Part shown: in pieces, positions 23,488 through 32,285 of the stretch | How positions within the stretch are numbered: the stretch's first letter is position 1 | Layout of the letters: each line of letters opens with the position of its first letter | NCBI GenBank assembly: GCA_964599875.1 | Contig: CAZRHE010000011.1 | Coordinates: forward strand, 1-64,000 | Direction: 5' to 3' | Source of the DNA: RGIG4097 sp964599875 | Lineage (GTDB): Bacteria; Bacillota; Clostridia; Christensenellales; CAG-917 | DNA: 64,000 nucleotides | Translations under genes and position numbers: made by a program | The notes under the pieces: generated by a model | The model's database searches: none | What the model was told of the DNA's origin: nothing | Seen by the model: the letters and a program-made list of their open reading frames with translations, nothing else

Positions 23488-25863
23488 ATGTTGAATGTCA
23501 AAAAACGTGACGGGAGCGTAGTCCCGTTCGACTTGTCCAAAATCAAACACGCTATCGAAAAGGCTTTCATAGCGGAGAACACCGTTTATAGCGACGACAT
23601 GCTCGATATGCTCGCGCTCCGCACCACCGCCGCCTTCAACGACAAGGCAATCGACGGAGTGGTTTCGGTCGAAGATATCCAAGACGCAGTCGAAGTCGTC
23701 CTTATTCAAGGCGGTTACGTCCAAATCGCAAAGGCGTACATCCTTTATCGTAAACAACACGAAAAAATCCGTAACATCAAAGACACCACTCTCGACTACA
23801 CCAAGGCGGTCAACAACTACCTCAAAGTCAACGACTGGCGCGTCAAGGAAAACAGCACCGTCACTTATTCCGTCGGCGGACTTATCCTTTCCAACTCCGG
23901 CGCAATCACCGCAAACTACTGGCTCAGTGAAATCTACGACGAGGAAGTCGCAAACGCACACCGCGAAGCGGCAATCCACATTCACGACCTCAGCATGCTC
24001 ACCGGTTACTGCGCAGGCTGGTCCCTTAAACAACTCATCAAAGAAGGTCTCGGCGGCATCCCCGGAAAGATTACGTCTTCTCCCGCAGGACACCTCTCCA
24101 CCCTCTGCAACCAAATGGTCAACTTCCTCGGAATCATGCAAAACGAATGGGCGGGCGCACAAGCGTTCTCCTCTTTCGACACCTATCTTGCGCCTTTCGT
24201 GAGAGTGGACAACCTTTCCTATAAAGAAGTCAAGCAATGCATCCAATCCTTCATCTACGGCGTCAACACGCCTTCCAGATGGGGCACGCAAGCACCTTTC
24301 ACCAATATCACTCTCGACTGGACCGTCCCCAACGACCTCGCGGAACTTCCCGCAATCGTCGGCGGAAAAGAAATGGACTTCAAGTATAAGGACTGCGTGA
24401 AAGAAATGGCAATGGTCAACCGCGCGTTCATCGAAATCATGATCGAGGGCGACGCAAACGGCAGAGGTTTCCAATATCCTATCCCCACCTACTCCATTAC
24501 TCGCGACTTCGACTGGTCGGACACCGAAAACAATCGTTTGTTGTTCGAAATGACCGCGAAATACGGCACTCCCTATTTCAGCAACTATATCAACAGCGAT
24601 ATGGAACCCAGCGACGTTCGTAGTATGTGCTGCCGCCTCCGCCTCGACCTCAGAGAACTCCGCAAAAAGAGCGGCGGTATGTTCGGTAGCGGTGAATCCA
24701 CCGGTTCCGTCGGCGTCGTCACTATCAATATGCCTCGTATCGCATACCTTGCGGAAACCGAAGCGGACTTCTTCAAGGAACTCGAACGCCTTATGGACAT
24801 CTCCGCGCGTTCCCTCAAAGTCAAACGTAACGTCATCACCAAACTCCTCGACGAAGGTCTTTATCCTTACACCAGACGTTATCTCGGCACCTTCAGCAAC
24901 CACTTCTCCACTATCGGTCTTGTCGGCATGAACGAAGCCTGCCTCAACGCGAATTGGATAAGAAAGGACCTCTCGGACAAGAGTGCGCAAGAATTCACCA
25001 AGAAAGTCCTCAACTTTATGCGTGAAAAACTTTCGGACTACCAAGAAATGTACGGCGACCTCTACAACCTCGAAGCGACCCCCGCAGAGAGCACCTCTTA
25101 TCGCCTTGCAAAACACGACAAAGCAAAATATCCCGATATCATCACCGCATCCGAAGGCAAGGACGCAGCACCTTACTACACCAACAGTTCTCACCTTCCC
25201 GTCGGTTTCACGTCGGATATCTTCACCGCACTCGACATTCAAGACGAATTGCAAACCCTCTACACTTCGGGTACCGTCTTCCACGCGTTCCTCGGTCAAA
25301 AACTCGACGATTGGAAGTCTGCTGCAAACCTCGTCAAGAAGATTGCCGAAAACTATAAACTGCCCTACTACACACTCTCCCCGACCTATTCGATTTGCTC
25401 CGAGCACGGTTACATTTCGGGCGAAGTGTACAAGTGCCCCGTCTGCGGACGCACCACCGAAGTTTACAGCCGTATCACGGGTTACTATCGCCCCGTCCAA
25501 AACTGGAACGACGGCAAACTCGCAGAGTTCAAAGAGCGTAAAACTTACGATATCGCAAACAGCGTACTCACTCATACAGGCGTAATCGGCGAAGAATGTG
25601 CTCCCGCTTGCGAAGAAAAGAAAGAGGGCGTCGACGGACTCCTCATCTTCACCACCAAGACTTGCCCCAACTGCAAAATGGCGAAAATGATGCTCGACAA
25701 GGCAGGCATCGCATACACCGCAATCGACGCGGAAGAAAATAAAGCGATGACCGTCGAATACGGCGTGAAGAAAGCACCTACCCTTCTCGTCCCCAACGGC
25801 AACGGCTACGACGTGTACGACAACGCAAGCAAAATCAAGGGCTATATCGAAAGCATTAAATAA
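23488..25863 (+). CDS. nrdD: Anaerobic ribonucleoside-triphosphate reductase fused to a C-terminal redoxin
   Basis: 791 residues. An ATP-cone (about 1-90) regulates the enzyme. The ten-stranded barrel body includes GVNTPSRWGTQAPFTN. A zinc site (C637, H640, C650, C653) precedes the glycyl-radical motif RITGYYR, radical on Gly665. Then, unlike standard NrdD, a linker and a complete glutaredoxin/thioredoxin-like domain (about 712-791) follow, with redox motif C726-P-N-C729 and a KAPTLLV cis-Pro region. The enzyme makes dNTPs from NTPs without oxygen. The fused redoxin suggests thiol electrons rather than formate, as in NrdD subtypes that use NrdH/thioredoxin. The activase NrdG is not in this window. 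GGAGG supports the start. A flavoprotein reductase gene follows directly. Confidence 0.95.
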   Translation: MLNVKKRDGSVVPFDLSKIKHAIEKAFIAENTVYSDDMLDMLALRTTAAFNDKAIDGVVSVEDIQDAVEVVLIQGGYVQIAKAYILYRKQHEKIRNIKDTTLDYTKAVNNYLKVNDWRVKENSTVTYSVGGLILSNSGAITANYWLSEIYDEEVANAHREAAIHIHDLSMLTGYCAGWSLKQLIKEGLGGIPGKITSSPAGHLSTLCNQMVNFLGIMQNEWAGAQAFSSFDTYLAPFVRVDNLSYKEVKQCIQSFIYGVNTPSRWGTQAPFTNITLDWTVPNDLAELPAIVGGKEMDFKYKDCVKEMAMVNRAFIEIMIEGDANGRGFQYPIPTYSITRDFDWSDTENNRLLFEMTAKYGTPYFSNYINSDMEPSDVRSMCCRLRLDLRELRKKSGGMFGSGESTGSVGVVTINMPRIAYLAETEADFFKELERLMDISARSLKVKRNVITKLLDEGLYPYTRRYLGTFSNHFSTIGLVGMNEACLNANWIRKDLSDKSAQEFTKKVLNFMREKLSDYQEMYGDLYNLEATPAESTSYRLAKHDKAKYPDIITASEGKDAAPYYTNSSHLPVGFTSDIFTALDIQDELQTLYTSGTVFHAFLGQKLDDWKSAANLVKKIAENYKLPYYTLSPTYSICSEHGYISGEVYKCPVCGRTTEVYSRITGYYRPVQNWNDGKLAEFKERKTYDIANSVLTHTGVIGEECAPACEEKKEGVDGLLIFTTKTCPNCKMAKMMLDKAGIAYTAIDAEENKAMTVEYGVKKAPTLLVPNGNGYDVYDNASKIKGYIESIK

Positions 25864-25892
25864 TCACTAATCGACTTAAGCGAATAACGAAG

Positions 25893-25910
25893 ACGCCTCG
25901 CAAGAGGCGT
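25893..25910 (+). terminator. Short hairpin between nrdD and the reductase gene
   Basis: acgcctc-gcaa-gaggcgt, then tttc and the next gene's ribosome site. With only a short T run it is more likely an attenuator or mRNA-processing hairpin than a full stop. Confidence 0.5.
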
Positions 25911-25927
25911 TTTCATTGGAGAATACT

Positions 25928-26839
25928 ATGTACGACGTTATCATCATAGGCGGAGGCGCCGCAGGGCTTACGGCGGCACTCAATACAAGACGCGCGGGAA
26001 AATCCGTGCTCATCCTCGAAGGAGATTGCATAGGCGGACAAATCGCCCTTTCCCCGAAAGTGGAAAACTTCCCTTCCTATCCCCAAATCGCGGGCAGTGA
26101 ATTTATCGACGCACTGTTTTCTCAAGTCACCGACTGGGGTGCGGAATTCGAATTCGATAAAGTGACCTCGGTCGCGGACAACGGCGACTTCTTCACCGTA
26201 AACGGCGAATACGGTGCGTACAAAGGAAAATCAATCATCATCGCAACCGGCGTCCATCATCGCACTATGGGCATCGCAAGAGAGGAAGAATTGGTCGGCA
26301 AGGGCGTCAGTTACTGCGCACTCTGCGACGGCGCATTCTATACGGGCGAAGACGTCGTAGTCATCGGGGACGCAAACACTGCCTTGCAATATGCCAACCT
26401 ACTTGCAGGATATTGCAAGTCCGTCCATATCTGCACGCTATTCGATAAGTTCTTCGGAGATAAAGCACTCGTGGACAGCGTACTCTCGAAAGAAAACGTT
26501 TCCTACACTCACAATCTCTCCCTCGTTGAATTTCTCGGCGACGACGAATTGACAGGACTTATGTTTGAAGACACCAAAACGCACGATAAAGTCACGATTC
26601 CGTGCAAAGGCGCGTTTATCTGCATAGGACAAATCCCTCAAAACGAACCTTTTGCAAACCTCGTCGAACTCGACAAAAACGGCTATATCGTAAGCGATGA
26701 AAACTGCGCGACGTCCCACAAAGGCGTATTCGTAGCGGGCGATTGCAGAACCAAAAAAATCCGCCAACTCGTCACCGCAACCGCAGACGGCAGCACTTCC
26801 GCATTCTACGCCTGTCAATATCTCGACCTAAACGCCTAA
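25928..26839 (+). CDS. Thioredoxin reductase homologue, probably ferredoxin-dependent (FFTR-like)
   Basis: 303 residues. The FAD motif is IIGGGAAGLTAAL near the start, and the redox pair is C130 and C133 in CALCDG. The second nucleotide-binding region reads VVVIGDANTALQYANLL: it lacks the GGGxSA signature, and the later HRRxxxR motif that binds the NADP 2'-phosphate is replaced by HICTLFDKFFGD. That is the pattern of ferredoxin-dependent flavin thioredoxin reductases known in Clostridia, which do not use NADPH. GGAG before 25928 supports this start over 25916. It lies 64 bases after nrdD and most simply reduces the redoxin domain fused to NrdD, with ferredoxin from PFOR. The electron donor is inference. 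Confidence 0.88.
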   Translation: MYDVIIIGGGAAGLTAALNTRRAGKSVLILEGDCIGGQIALSPKVENFPSYPQIAGSEFIDALFSQVTDWGAEFEFDKVTSVADNGDFFTVNGEYGAYKGKSIIIATGVHHRTMGIAREEELVGKGVSYCALCDGAFYTGEDVVVIGDANTALQYANLLAGYCKSVHICTLFDKFFGDKALVDSVLSKENVSYTHNLSLVEFLGDDELTGLMFEDTKTHDKVTIPCKGAFICIGQIPQNEPFANLVELDKNGYIVSDENCATSHKGVFVAGDCRTKKIRQLVTATADGSTSAFYACQYLDLNA

Positions 26840-26854
26840 CCTACCCCGACACGC

Positions 26855-26880
26855 AAAAACCGCCCTGCAAGGCGGTTTTT
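26855..26880 (+). terminator. Terminator of the nrdD-reductase pair
   Basis: aaaaaccgcc / ggcggttttt, 15 bases past the stop codon, followed by a T-rich tail. Confidence 0.85.
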
Positions 26881-26968
26881 ATTTTACCGCCGAACGATTG
26901 CGCCCATGGTCAAGGCGTGCGGTCGTGCGTTTCATTACAAAATTTGTGACGTAGGTTTTCGACTGCTC

Positions 26969-27140
26969 AAAAACGAACGTCGTATTGGTGCTGTTTGGGG
27001 TTTGATTCTGGACCCCCGTGTAGTAGCGGAGCGGGCGTGCTTGCACGCGTAAGCGGAGCGTCCACTGCGGTTCCGCAGTGTCAGGCACAAAGTGCCGAGC
27101 GCATTAGCGCAGGGGTTTGAGTAACTCAACAGAATAAAAG
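26969..27140. repeat. tRNA-Asn-adjacent tandem repeat, unit 1
   Basis: 172-base unit, about 90 percent identical by eye to unit 2. It opens with a diverged copy of the tRNA-Asn terminator hairpin, then a core of small palindromes (ccactgcggttccgcagtgg-type, ggcacaaagtgcc, gcgcattagcgc). No gene; the short ORFs here are the same repeat translated. Confidence 0.8.
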
Positions 27141-27309
27141 AAAAACAAACACCGAATGGTGTTGTTTGGGGTTTGATTCTGGACCCCGTGTAGTAGCGGA
27201 GCGGGCGTACTTGCACGCGTGAGCGAAGCGTCCACTGCGGTTCCGCAGTGTCAGGCACAAAGTGCCGAGCGCATTAGCGCAGGGGGCAGAGTAACTCAAC
27301 AGAGTAAAG
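27141..27309. repeat. tRNA-Asn-adjacent tandem repeat, unit 2
   Basis: 169-base unit directly following unit 1. It opens with aaaaacaaacaccgaatggt, close to the true tRNA-Asn terminator at 27310-27337. On the minus strand ggggtccagaatcaaacccc in each unit loosely recalls a T arm. Confidence 0.8.
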
Positions 27310-27337
27310 AAAAACGAACACCGAATTGGTGTTCGTT
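27310..27337 (-). terminator. tRNA-Asn terminator
   Basis: aaacgaacacc-gaatt-ggtgttcgttt. On the minus strand it begins right after the tRNA CCA and ends in a T run. Confidence 0.8.
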
Positions 27338-27413
27338 TGGCGCCTGTTGAGGGACTCGGACCCCCGACACTGCGGTTAACAGCCGCATGCTCTACCGGCT
27401 GAGCTAAACAGGC
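27338..27413 (-). tRNA. tRNA-Asn(GUU)
   Basis: Full cloverleaf on the minus strand: acceptor GCCTGTT/AACAGGC, U8-A9, D arm, anticodon stem TGCGG/CCGCA with anticodon GTT (27378-27380 on the plus strand as aac), T arm, discriminator G and encoded CCA (27338-27340). Confidence 0.97.
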
Positions 27414-27601
27414 ATTCTTATTGCTGAATGCTTGTTTATAATAATCTCATCGGCGGAATTTGTCAACTATTTCGGAGCAATTTTCTTGTTAAAGATAATG
27501 AGAATAAAAATTAAACCCGTTTTCACGGCATATATGCCATGACTTACAATGATTTTTCACATAGTATTCACGAGTTTATATGCGCGCGTTACATAAAAAA
27601 G

Positions 27602-27629
27602 TTGCGTTTTCGGAATATGGTGATATAAT
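27602..27629 (+). promoter_or_regulatory. Amidohydrolase gene promoter
   Basis: TTGCGT (27602-27607), 16-base spacer, perfect TATAAT (27624-27629), 32 bases before the start. Confidence 0.7.
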
Positions 27630-27661
27630 TATACAAAAAATATTGCTTTCAGGAGGCAAGT

Positions 27662-28954
27662 ATGAAATACGCTTTCACGCACGTTAACGTACTCGACGGA
27701 ACGGCGAATATGGCTCTCATGGCGGACACGACCGTCCTCGTATCAAACGGGAAAATAGAAAAAATCGCAAAGGACGCAAAATTCGATTCGTCCTACACCG
27801 TTATAGACATGACGGGAAAATATCTCGTTCCCGGACTTATCAACCTTCACGCGCACCTTTTCGGCACCGGACAACCCTCCAAAATTCTCGGCGGTGGCGG
27901 ACTGCAAAAGAAAGTCGTTGCATTCGTACACACTCCTCTCGGGCACAAGATAGTGGATTTATTGGTTGCGTCCGCGGCGAAAACTGCGGTTAAGTCGGGC
28001 ACCACGACCGTGCGTGCGGTCGGAGATTTCGTATATTCGGACGTAAGAATCAGAGATAAAATCAACGCAGGCAAGATGATAGGCCCTCGTCTTTTCGTCA
28101 GCGGTCCCGCAATCACGGCGATAGGCGGACACGGATACGGCACGTTTGCGGTGTCCTCTAACGACCCCGAAGAACTCCGTGCATTCGTGCGCGAAAACGT
28201 GAAGAATAACGTGGACTTCATAAAAACCTGCTCCACGGGCGGCGTTATGGACGCAAAAACCGCGGGCGAACCCGCCGAACTCAAAATGACCAAAGAACAA
28301 TTGTTTGCAGTCGTGGACGAGGCGCACAAACTCGGAAAAATCGTTGCGTCTCACACCGAAAGTCCGGACGGCGTCGCACTCGATCTCTCGGTCGGTGTAG
28401 ACACCGTAGAACACGGCGCACCCGTCGGCAAGGAAGTCATCGAAGAATATCGCAAGAACAGCTCTGCGTACGTTTTGACGCTTTCTCCCGCCCTTCCTCT
28501 CGCCACGCTCTCTCACGAAGTCACGAAGTTGAATCCCGTAGCGGAAAGCGTTGCGAAGGTCGTCATGCAAAACATGATTGACGGCGCAAAACAAGCGATT
28601 GCGGAAGGACTGCCCTTCGGCATAGGCACGGATTGCAGTTGCCCGTTTGCAACGCAATACAATATGTGGAGAGAACTTGCGTATCTCGTCAAGTACGTCG
28701 GCACGGACGAGAAATTCGCACTTCACACCGCCACTCTTGCCAACGCGAAAATCCTCGGCATAGACAAGGAAACCGGAAGTATTGAAGAAGGCAAATGCGC
28801 AGACCTACTCTTCGTCAACGAAAATCCGCTTGAAAACTTGCGCACTCTCGCAGACCCCGTCGCAGTCGTCGCAAGAGGTGAACTTCTCTCCTCTCTCAAA
28901 ATCAAAAAGAACAAATATATCGAATCCACTCTCGATGAATTGCTCGCAAACTGA
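27662..28954 (+). CDS. Metal-dependent amidohydrolase family protein
   Basis: 430 residues with the composite-domain amidohydrolase layout: a small N-terminal beta domain, the metal-binding HAH (LINLHAHLFG, about 60-69) opening a TIM barrel, a later Lys/His region (NVDFIKTCSTGG, VASHTESPDG, VDTVEHGAP) and the last Asp in GIGTDCSCPF. It closes with the beta-domain motif GSIEEGKCADLLFVNENPL. These features resemble imidazolonepropionase-like and Xaa-Pro dipeptidase-like amidohydrolases, which hydrolyse cyclic or linear amides. The substrate is not readable. AGGAGG supports the start. It is monocistronic, with its own promoter and terminator. Confidence 0.9.
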   Translation: MKYAFTHVNVLDGTANMALMADTTVLVSNGKIEKIAKDAKFDSSYTVIDMTGKYLVPGLINLHAHLFGTGQPSKILGGGGLQKKVVAFVHTPLGHKIVDLLVASAAKTAVKSGTTTVRAVGDFVYSDVRIRDKINAGKMIGPRLFVSGPAITAIGGHGYGTFAVSSNDPEELRAFVRENVKNNVDFIKTCSTGGVMDAKTAGEPAELKMTKEQLFAVVDEAHKLGKIVASHTESPDGVALDLSVGVDTVEHGAPVGKEVIEEYRKNSSAYVLTLSPALPLATLSHEVTKLNPVAESVAKVVMQNMIDGAKQAIAEGLPFGIGTDCSCPFATQYNMWRELAYLVKYVGTDEKFALHTATLANAKILGIDKETGSIEEGKCADLLFVNENPLENLRTLADPVAVVARGELLSSLKIKKNKYIESTLDELLAN

Positions 28955-28988
28955 TTTTACGTTGCAAGCAGTCAAGATTCAAGGATAT

Positions 28989-29018
28989 AAAACGGCACGC
29001 GCGATTACGTGCCGTTTT
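28989..29018 (+). terminator. Amidohydrolase terminator
   Basis: aaaacggcacg / cgtgccgtttt, 35 bases after the stop codon. Confidence 0.8.
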
Positions 29019-29054
29019 TAAAACAACCGAACTATTTGTCGAATTTTTCATACA

Positions 29055-29081
29055 AAAAAGGCACTCGACGGAGTGCCTTTT
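29055..29081 (-). terminator. Transhydrogenase operon terminator
   Basis: aaaaaggcactc / gagtgcctttt. On the minus strand it lies 13 bases past the pntB stop and runs into Ts. Confidence 0.8.
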
Positions 29082-29093
29082 CGTTTCGATTCG

Positions 29094-32000
29094 TTATGCG
29101 TCGATATCCGCGATGAATTGTTGCAAGGTTTCTTGCGCGTTTCCGAGATACAGATGCACGCCTTCTTCTTTGGAGTAGAGAGGATTCTCAACGCCTGCAT
29201 AGCCGGGTTTAAGGTCGTAGTTGAAGATATAAATGTTCTTGCAATCCGCGACGTTCAAGACGGGCATTCCGTAGATGGGAGTGCCTTCCGCGGTGTTTGC
29301 GGCGGGGTTCAAGACGTCGTTTGCACCGACGACTATGGTTGCGTCCGCATTCTTGAATTCGGGATTGATATCGTCCATTTCGTAGAGATCTTCATAATCC
29401 ACGTCCGCTTCGCAAAGGAGCACGTTCATGTGTCCGGGCATACGTCCTGCGACGGGGTGAATCGCGTACTTAATCACGGTACCGTTTGCACGGAGTTTGT
29501 CTGCAAGTTGTTTGACAAGATGTTGTGCTTGCGCGATTGCCATGCCGTAACCGGGGACGATGACGACTTCTTTCGCATCTTTGAGTGCGCTTGCGTAATT
29601 GACGTTTTCTTTGACTTCTTCTTTTACGACTTTCTTCTCTACCTTGACTTCTGCGGGTTTATCCATATTCGCGATGAATTGTTGCAAGGTTTCTTGTGCG
29701 TTGCCAAGGTACAGGTGCACGCCTTCGGTGCGAGTGTAGAGAGGATTCTCAACGCCTGCATAGCCGGGTTTAAGGTCGTAGTTGAAGATGTAAATGTTCT
29801 TGCAATCCGCAACGTCCAAGACGGGCATGCCGTAGATGGGAGTGCCTTCCGCGGTGTTTGCGGCGGGGTTCAAGACGTCGTTTGCACCGACGACTATGGT
29901 CGCGTCCGCATTCTTGAATTCGGGGTTGATATCCTCCATTTCGTAGAGGTCTTCATAATCGACGTCCGCTTCGCAAAGGAGCACGTTCATGTGTCCGGGC
30001 ATACGTCCTGCAACGGGGTGAATTGCATATTTAATTACAGTGCCGTTTGCACGGAGTTTGTCTGCAAGTTGTTTGACAAGGTGTTGTGCTTGTGCGATTG
30101 CCATGCCGTAACCGGGGACGATGACGACTTCTTTCGCGCCGTTAAGGAGTGCTGCCGCATTGCTTTCGACGCATTCCTCTTCCGCCTCTTCGGTTTCGGG
30201 AGCGGAAACAACTTCGCTTTCAAGAGGTTTGTCGATATCCGCGATGAATTTCGCCAAGGTGTCTTGTGCGTTTCCGAGATACAGATGCACGCCTTCTTCT
30301 TTGGAATAAAGCGGATTTTCAACGCCTGCGTAACCGGGTTTGAGGTCGTAGTTGAAGATGAAGATATTTTTACAATCAGCGACGTCCAAGACGGGCATTC
30401 CGTAGATGGGAGTGCCTTCCGCGGTGTTTGCGGCGGGGTTCAAGACGTCGTTTGCGCCGACGACTATGGTTGCGTCCGCATTCTTGAATTCAGGGTTGAT
30501 ATCCTCCATTTCATAGAGGTCTTCGTATTCGACGTTGGCTTCGCAAAGAAGAACGTTCATATGTCCGGGCATACGTCCTGCGACGGGGTGAATTGCAAAC
30601 TTAATGGTTGCGCCGTTGTCGCGGAGTTTGTCCGCAAGTTGTTTGACAAGGTGTTGCGCTTGCGCGATTGCCATACCGTAGCCGGGAACGATGATGACTT
30701 CTTTTGCGTCGTTCAAAGTTGCGGCATAGTTGATTTCTTTCTTGACTTCTGCTTTTTCTTCCTTGACGGGTTCCGCCGCTTTGACTTCGGGTGCCGCCGC
30801 GGGTGCGGGAGCGGGAGTTGTTGCCGCGGTTGCGCCGACGAGGATTGCGCCGAGTTTACGGTTCATTGCCTTGCACATGATTTGAGTGAGGAGCAAGCCG
30901 GACGCACCGACGATACCGCCGACTGCGACGAGGAGCAAGTCGTTGATTGCAAGACCTGCGATTGCGCCTGCCACACCGCTGAAGGAGTTGAGCAAGGAAA
31001 TGGTGATAGGCATATCCGCACCGCCGACGCGGATTGCGAAGATATAACCGAAGAACGAAGAGAATATCGTCGTGAGTGCTATCATCACTGCGATGACAAC
31101 CACTTTTGCAGTGCTGCCCGCCGCAGTTACTCCGTCCGTTGCGACGACTGCGAACACGACTATACATGCGATAGTAAGGATAAGACTTCCTATCGTCATT
31201 GCTTGGTGACCTTTATAAATAACGGGTTTTTGAGGGAGAATCTTGTGGAGTTTTCCTGCCGCGACCAAACTGCCGATGAGGGTAATCATACCGACTGCGA
31301 GTGCGAGAGCCGCCGTCGTGGTGGAGAATCCGTCGAATCCGGTACCGATACCCGCCATTGCGAATGCGCCGACTATTGCGGACGCCGCGCCGCCGAGACC
31401 GTTAAGGAGTGCGACCATTTGAGGCATTTGAATCATTTGGACTTTCTTCGCAAGAATGACGCCTGCGACGGAGCCGATTGCAAGGCCTACGTAAATCGTC
31501 CAAACGGATGCAATCGTGTTGCCTTGATTGCCGTAAACGATGACGAGGATTATGGAAACGAGCATGCAAATTGCGCTGACTCTGTTGCCGATTTTGGAAT
31601 ATTTGACGTTGCCCATCATCGCGATGCCGACGAGGACGCCGCAAGAAAGTGCGATTGCAAGTGCGAGATACGCCCATTGTGCTTTGTCGCCGAAAACGGT
31701 GGGCAAGCAACCGATGACCGCTATCATACCGCCTGCGATAATAAACGCCGCCGCGTAGATGATTTCCTGATGAGGCGCTTTTTTCTTTGCAATCATAGCA
31801 AGCATTCTGTCCGTGACCATAAATCCGCCGACGACGTTGACCATTGCGAGTGCGACTGCAAGGACGCCGAGAATTGCGGAAATCACTATGCCCGCCGTGC
31901 CACTAAAGAATAGCGATGCCGTTGCGGTGAGTGCGCCGAGGACGGTGACGCCGGAGAGTGCGTTCATACCCGACATAAGCGGAGTGTGAAGAAGACTCGG

Positions 32001-32147
32001 GACGTTGGAGATGAGTTTGTAGCCGATGAGGGTTGCGGCAACGAAAACGGCGATCAGAATGAGTTGGAAATAGAGAGTTCCGTTTTCAACGTTTTCAAGA
32101 CCGTACAACTGTTGCGCGCCTTGGACGGCAGCAATAAAGTTTGTCAT
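29094..32147 (-). CDS. pntB: Transhydrogenase PntAB-PntB fusion with three tandem domain III copies
   Basis: 1017 residues; a normal PntB is about 460. Residues about 20-115 are the membrane part usually found at the PntA C-terminus (LLHTPLMSGMNALSG), fused to the PntB membrane domain (to about 435). A Pro/Ala/Glu linker leads to three copies of the NADP-binding domain III, starting at 474, 663 and 851. Each keeps PGYGMAIAQAQ, HPVAGRMPGHMNVLL and GANDVLNPAA. In all three the KRS motif that grips the NADP 2'-phosphate is NYD (599-601, 789-791, 976-978). The enzyme couples hydride transfer between NAD(H) and NADP(H) to proton flow in the membrane. One domain III is expected per protomer, so two are extra. 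Domain I is encoded upstream (pntAA). Confidence 0.93.
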   Translation of the reverse strand: MTNFIAAVQGAQQLYGLENVENGTLYFQLILIAVFVAATLIGYKLISNVPSLLHTPLMSGMNALSGVTVLGALTATASLFFSGTAGIVISAILGVLAVALAMVNVVGGFMVTDRMLAMIAKKKAPHQEIIYAAAFIIAGGMIAVIGCLPTVFGDKAQWAYLALAIALSCGVLVGIAMMGNVKYSKIGNRVSAICMLVSIILVIVYGNQGNTIASVWTIYVGLAIGSVAGVILAKKVQMIQMPQMVALLNGLGGAASAIVGAFAMAGIGTGFDGFSTTTAALALAVGMITLIGSLVAAGKLHKILPQKPVIYKGHQAMTIGSLILTIACIVVFAVVATDGVTAAGSTAKVVVIAVMIALTTIFSSFFGYIFAIRVGGADMPITISLLNSFSGVAGAIAGLAINDLLLVAVGGIVGASGLLLTQIMCKAMNRKLGAILVGATAATTPAPAPAAAPEVKAAEPVKEEKAEVKKEINYAATLNDAKEVIIVPGYGMAIAQAQHLVKQLADKLRDNGATIKFAIHPVAGRMPGHMNVLLCEANVEYEDLYEMEDINPEFKNADATIVVGANDVLNPAANTAEGTPIYGMPVLDVADCKNIFIFNYDLKPGYAGVENPLYSKEEGVHLYLGNAQDTLAKFIADIDKPLESEVVSAPETEEAEEECVESNAAALLNGAKEVVIVPGYGMAIAQAQHLVKQLADKLRANGTVIKYAIHPVAGRMPGHMNVLLCEADVDYEDLYEMEDINPEFKNADATIVVGANDVLNPAANTAEGTPIYGMPVLDVADCKNIYIFNYDLKPGYAGVENPLYTRTEGVHLYLGNAQETLQQFIANMDKPAEVKVEKKVVKEEVKENVNYASALKDAKEVVIVPGYGMAIAQAQHLVKQLADKLRANGTVIKYAIHPVAGRMPGHMNVLLCEADVDYEDLYEMDDINPEFKNADATIVVGANDVLNPAANTAEGTPIYGMPVLNVADCKNIYIFNYDLKPGYAGVENPLYSKEEGVHLYLGNAQETLQQFIADIDA
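29097..30728 (-). repeat. Triplicated domain III coding segment
   Basis: Three in-frame units of about 565 bases starting (minus strand) at 30728, 30161 and 29597. They are nearly identical over the roughly 167-codon domain and differ mainly in linker sequence and scattered synonymous bases. Linkers are acidic or Lys/Glu-rich and of about 20 residues. Confidence 0.9.
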
Positions 32148-32248
32148 AATTTCTCTTCCTTATAATATCTTATTTTACACCGAAACGCAGGTTTATTTGT
32201 CGGTCACGATAGATAAACTTGCGTTTTCAGAATGTTTTCGAAGTTGAT

Positions 32249-32276
32249 ACTCCCACCCCGTTTCCGGGGCGGGAGT
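32249..32276 (-). promoter_or_regulatory. Stable hairpin between pntAA and pntB
   Basis: 12-bp GC-rich arms closing a GAAA tetraloop on the minus strand. No T run follows, so it is better read as an mRNA-stabilising or expression-tuning hairpin than a terminator. Confidence 0.55.
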
Positions 32277-32285
32277 GTGTTAGTC

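Noticed and set aside
26879..27258. Two short minus-strand ORFs encoding similar peptides
   Set aside because: They are the tandem repeat read twice; similarity comes from DNA duplication and not from protein selection.
27338..27413. tRNA-Asn as an integration site with a nearby island
   Set aside because: No tyrosine integrase or direct repeat of the tRNA 3' end was found, and neighbours are housekeeping-type genes.
29094..32147. Domain III triplication as an assembly artefact
   Set aside because: Linkers differ in length and composition and copies differ at scattered bases, which a collapsed or duplicated assembly would not create; long reads would still be decisive.
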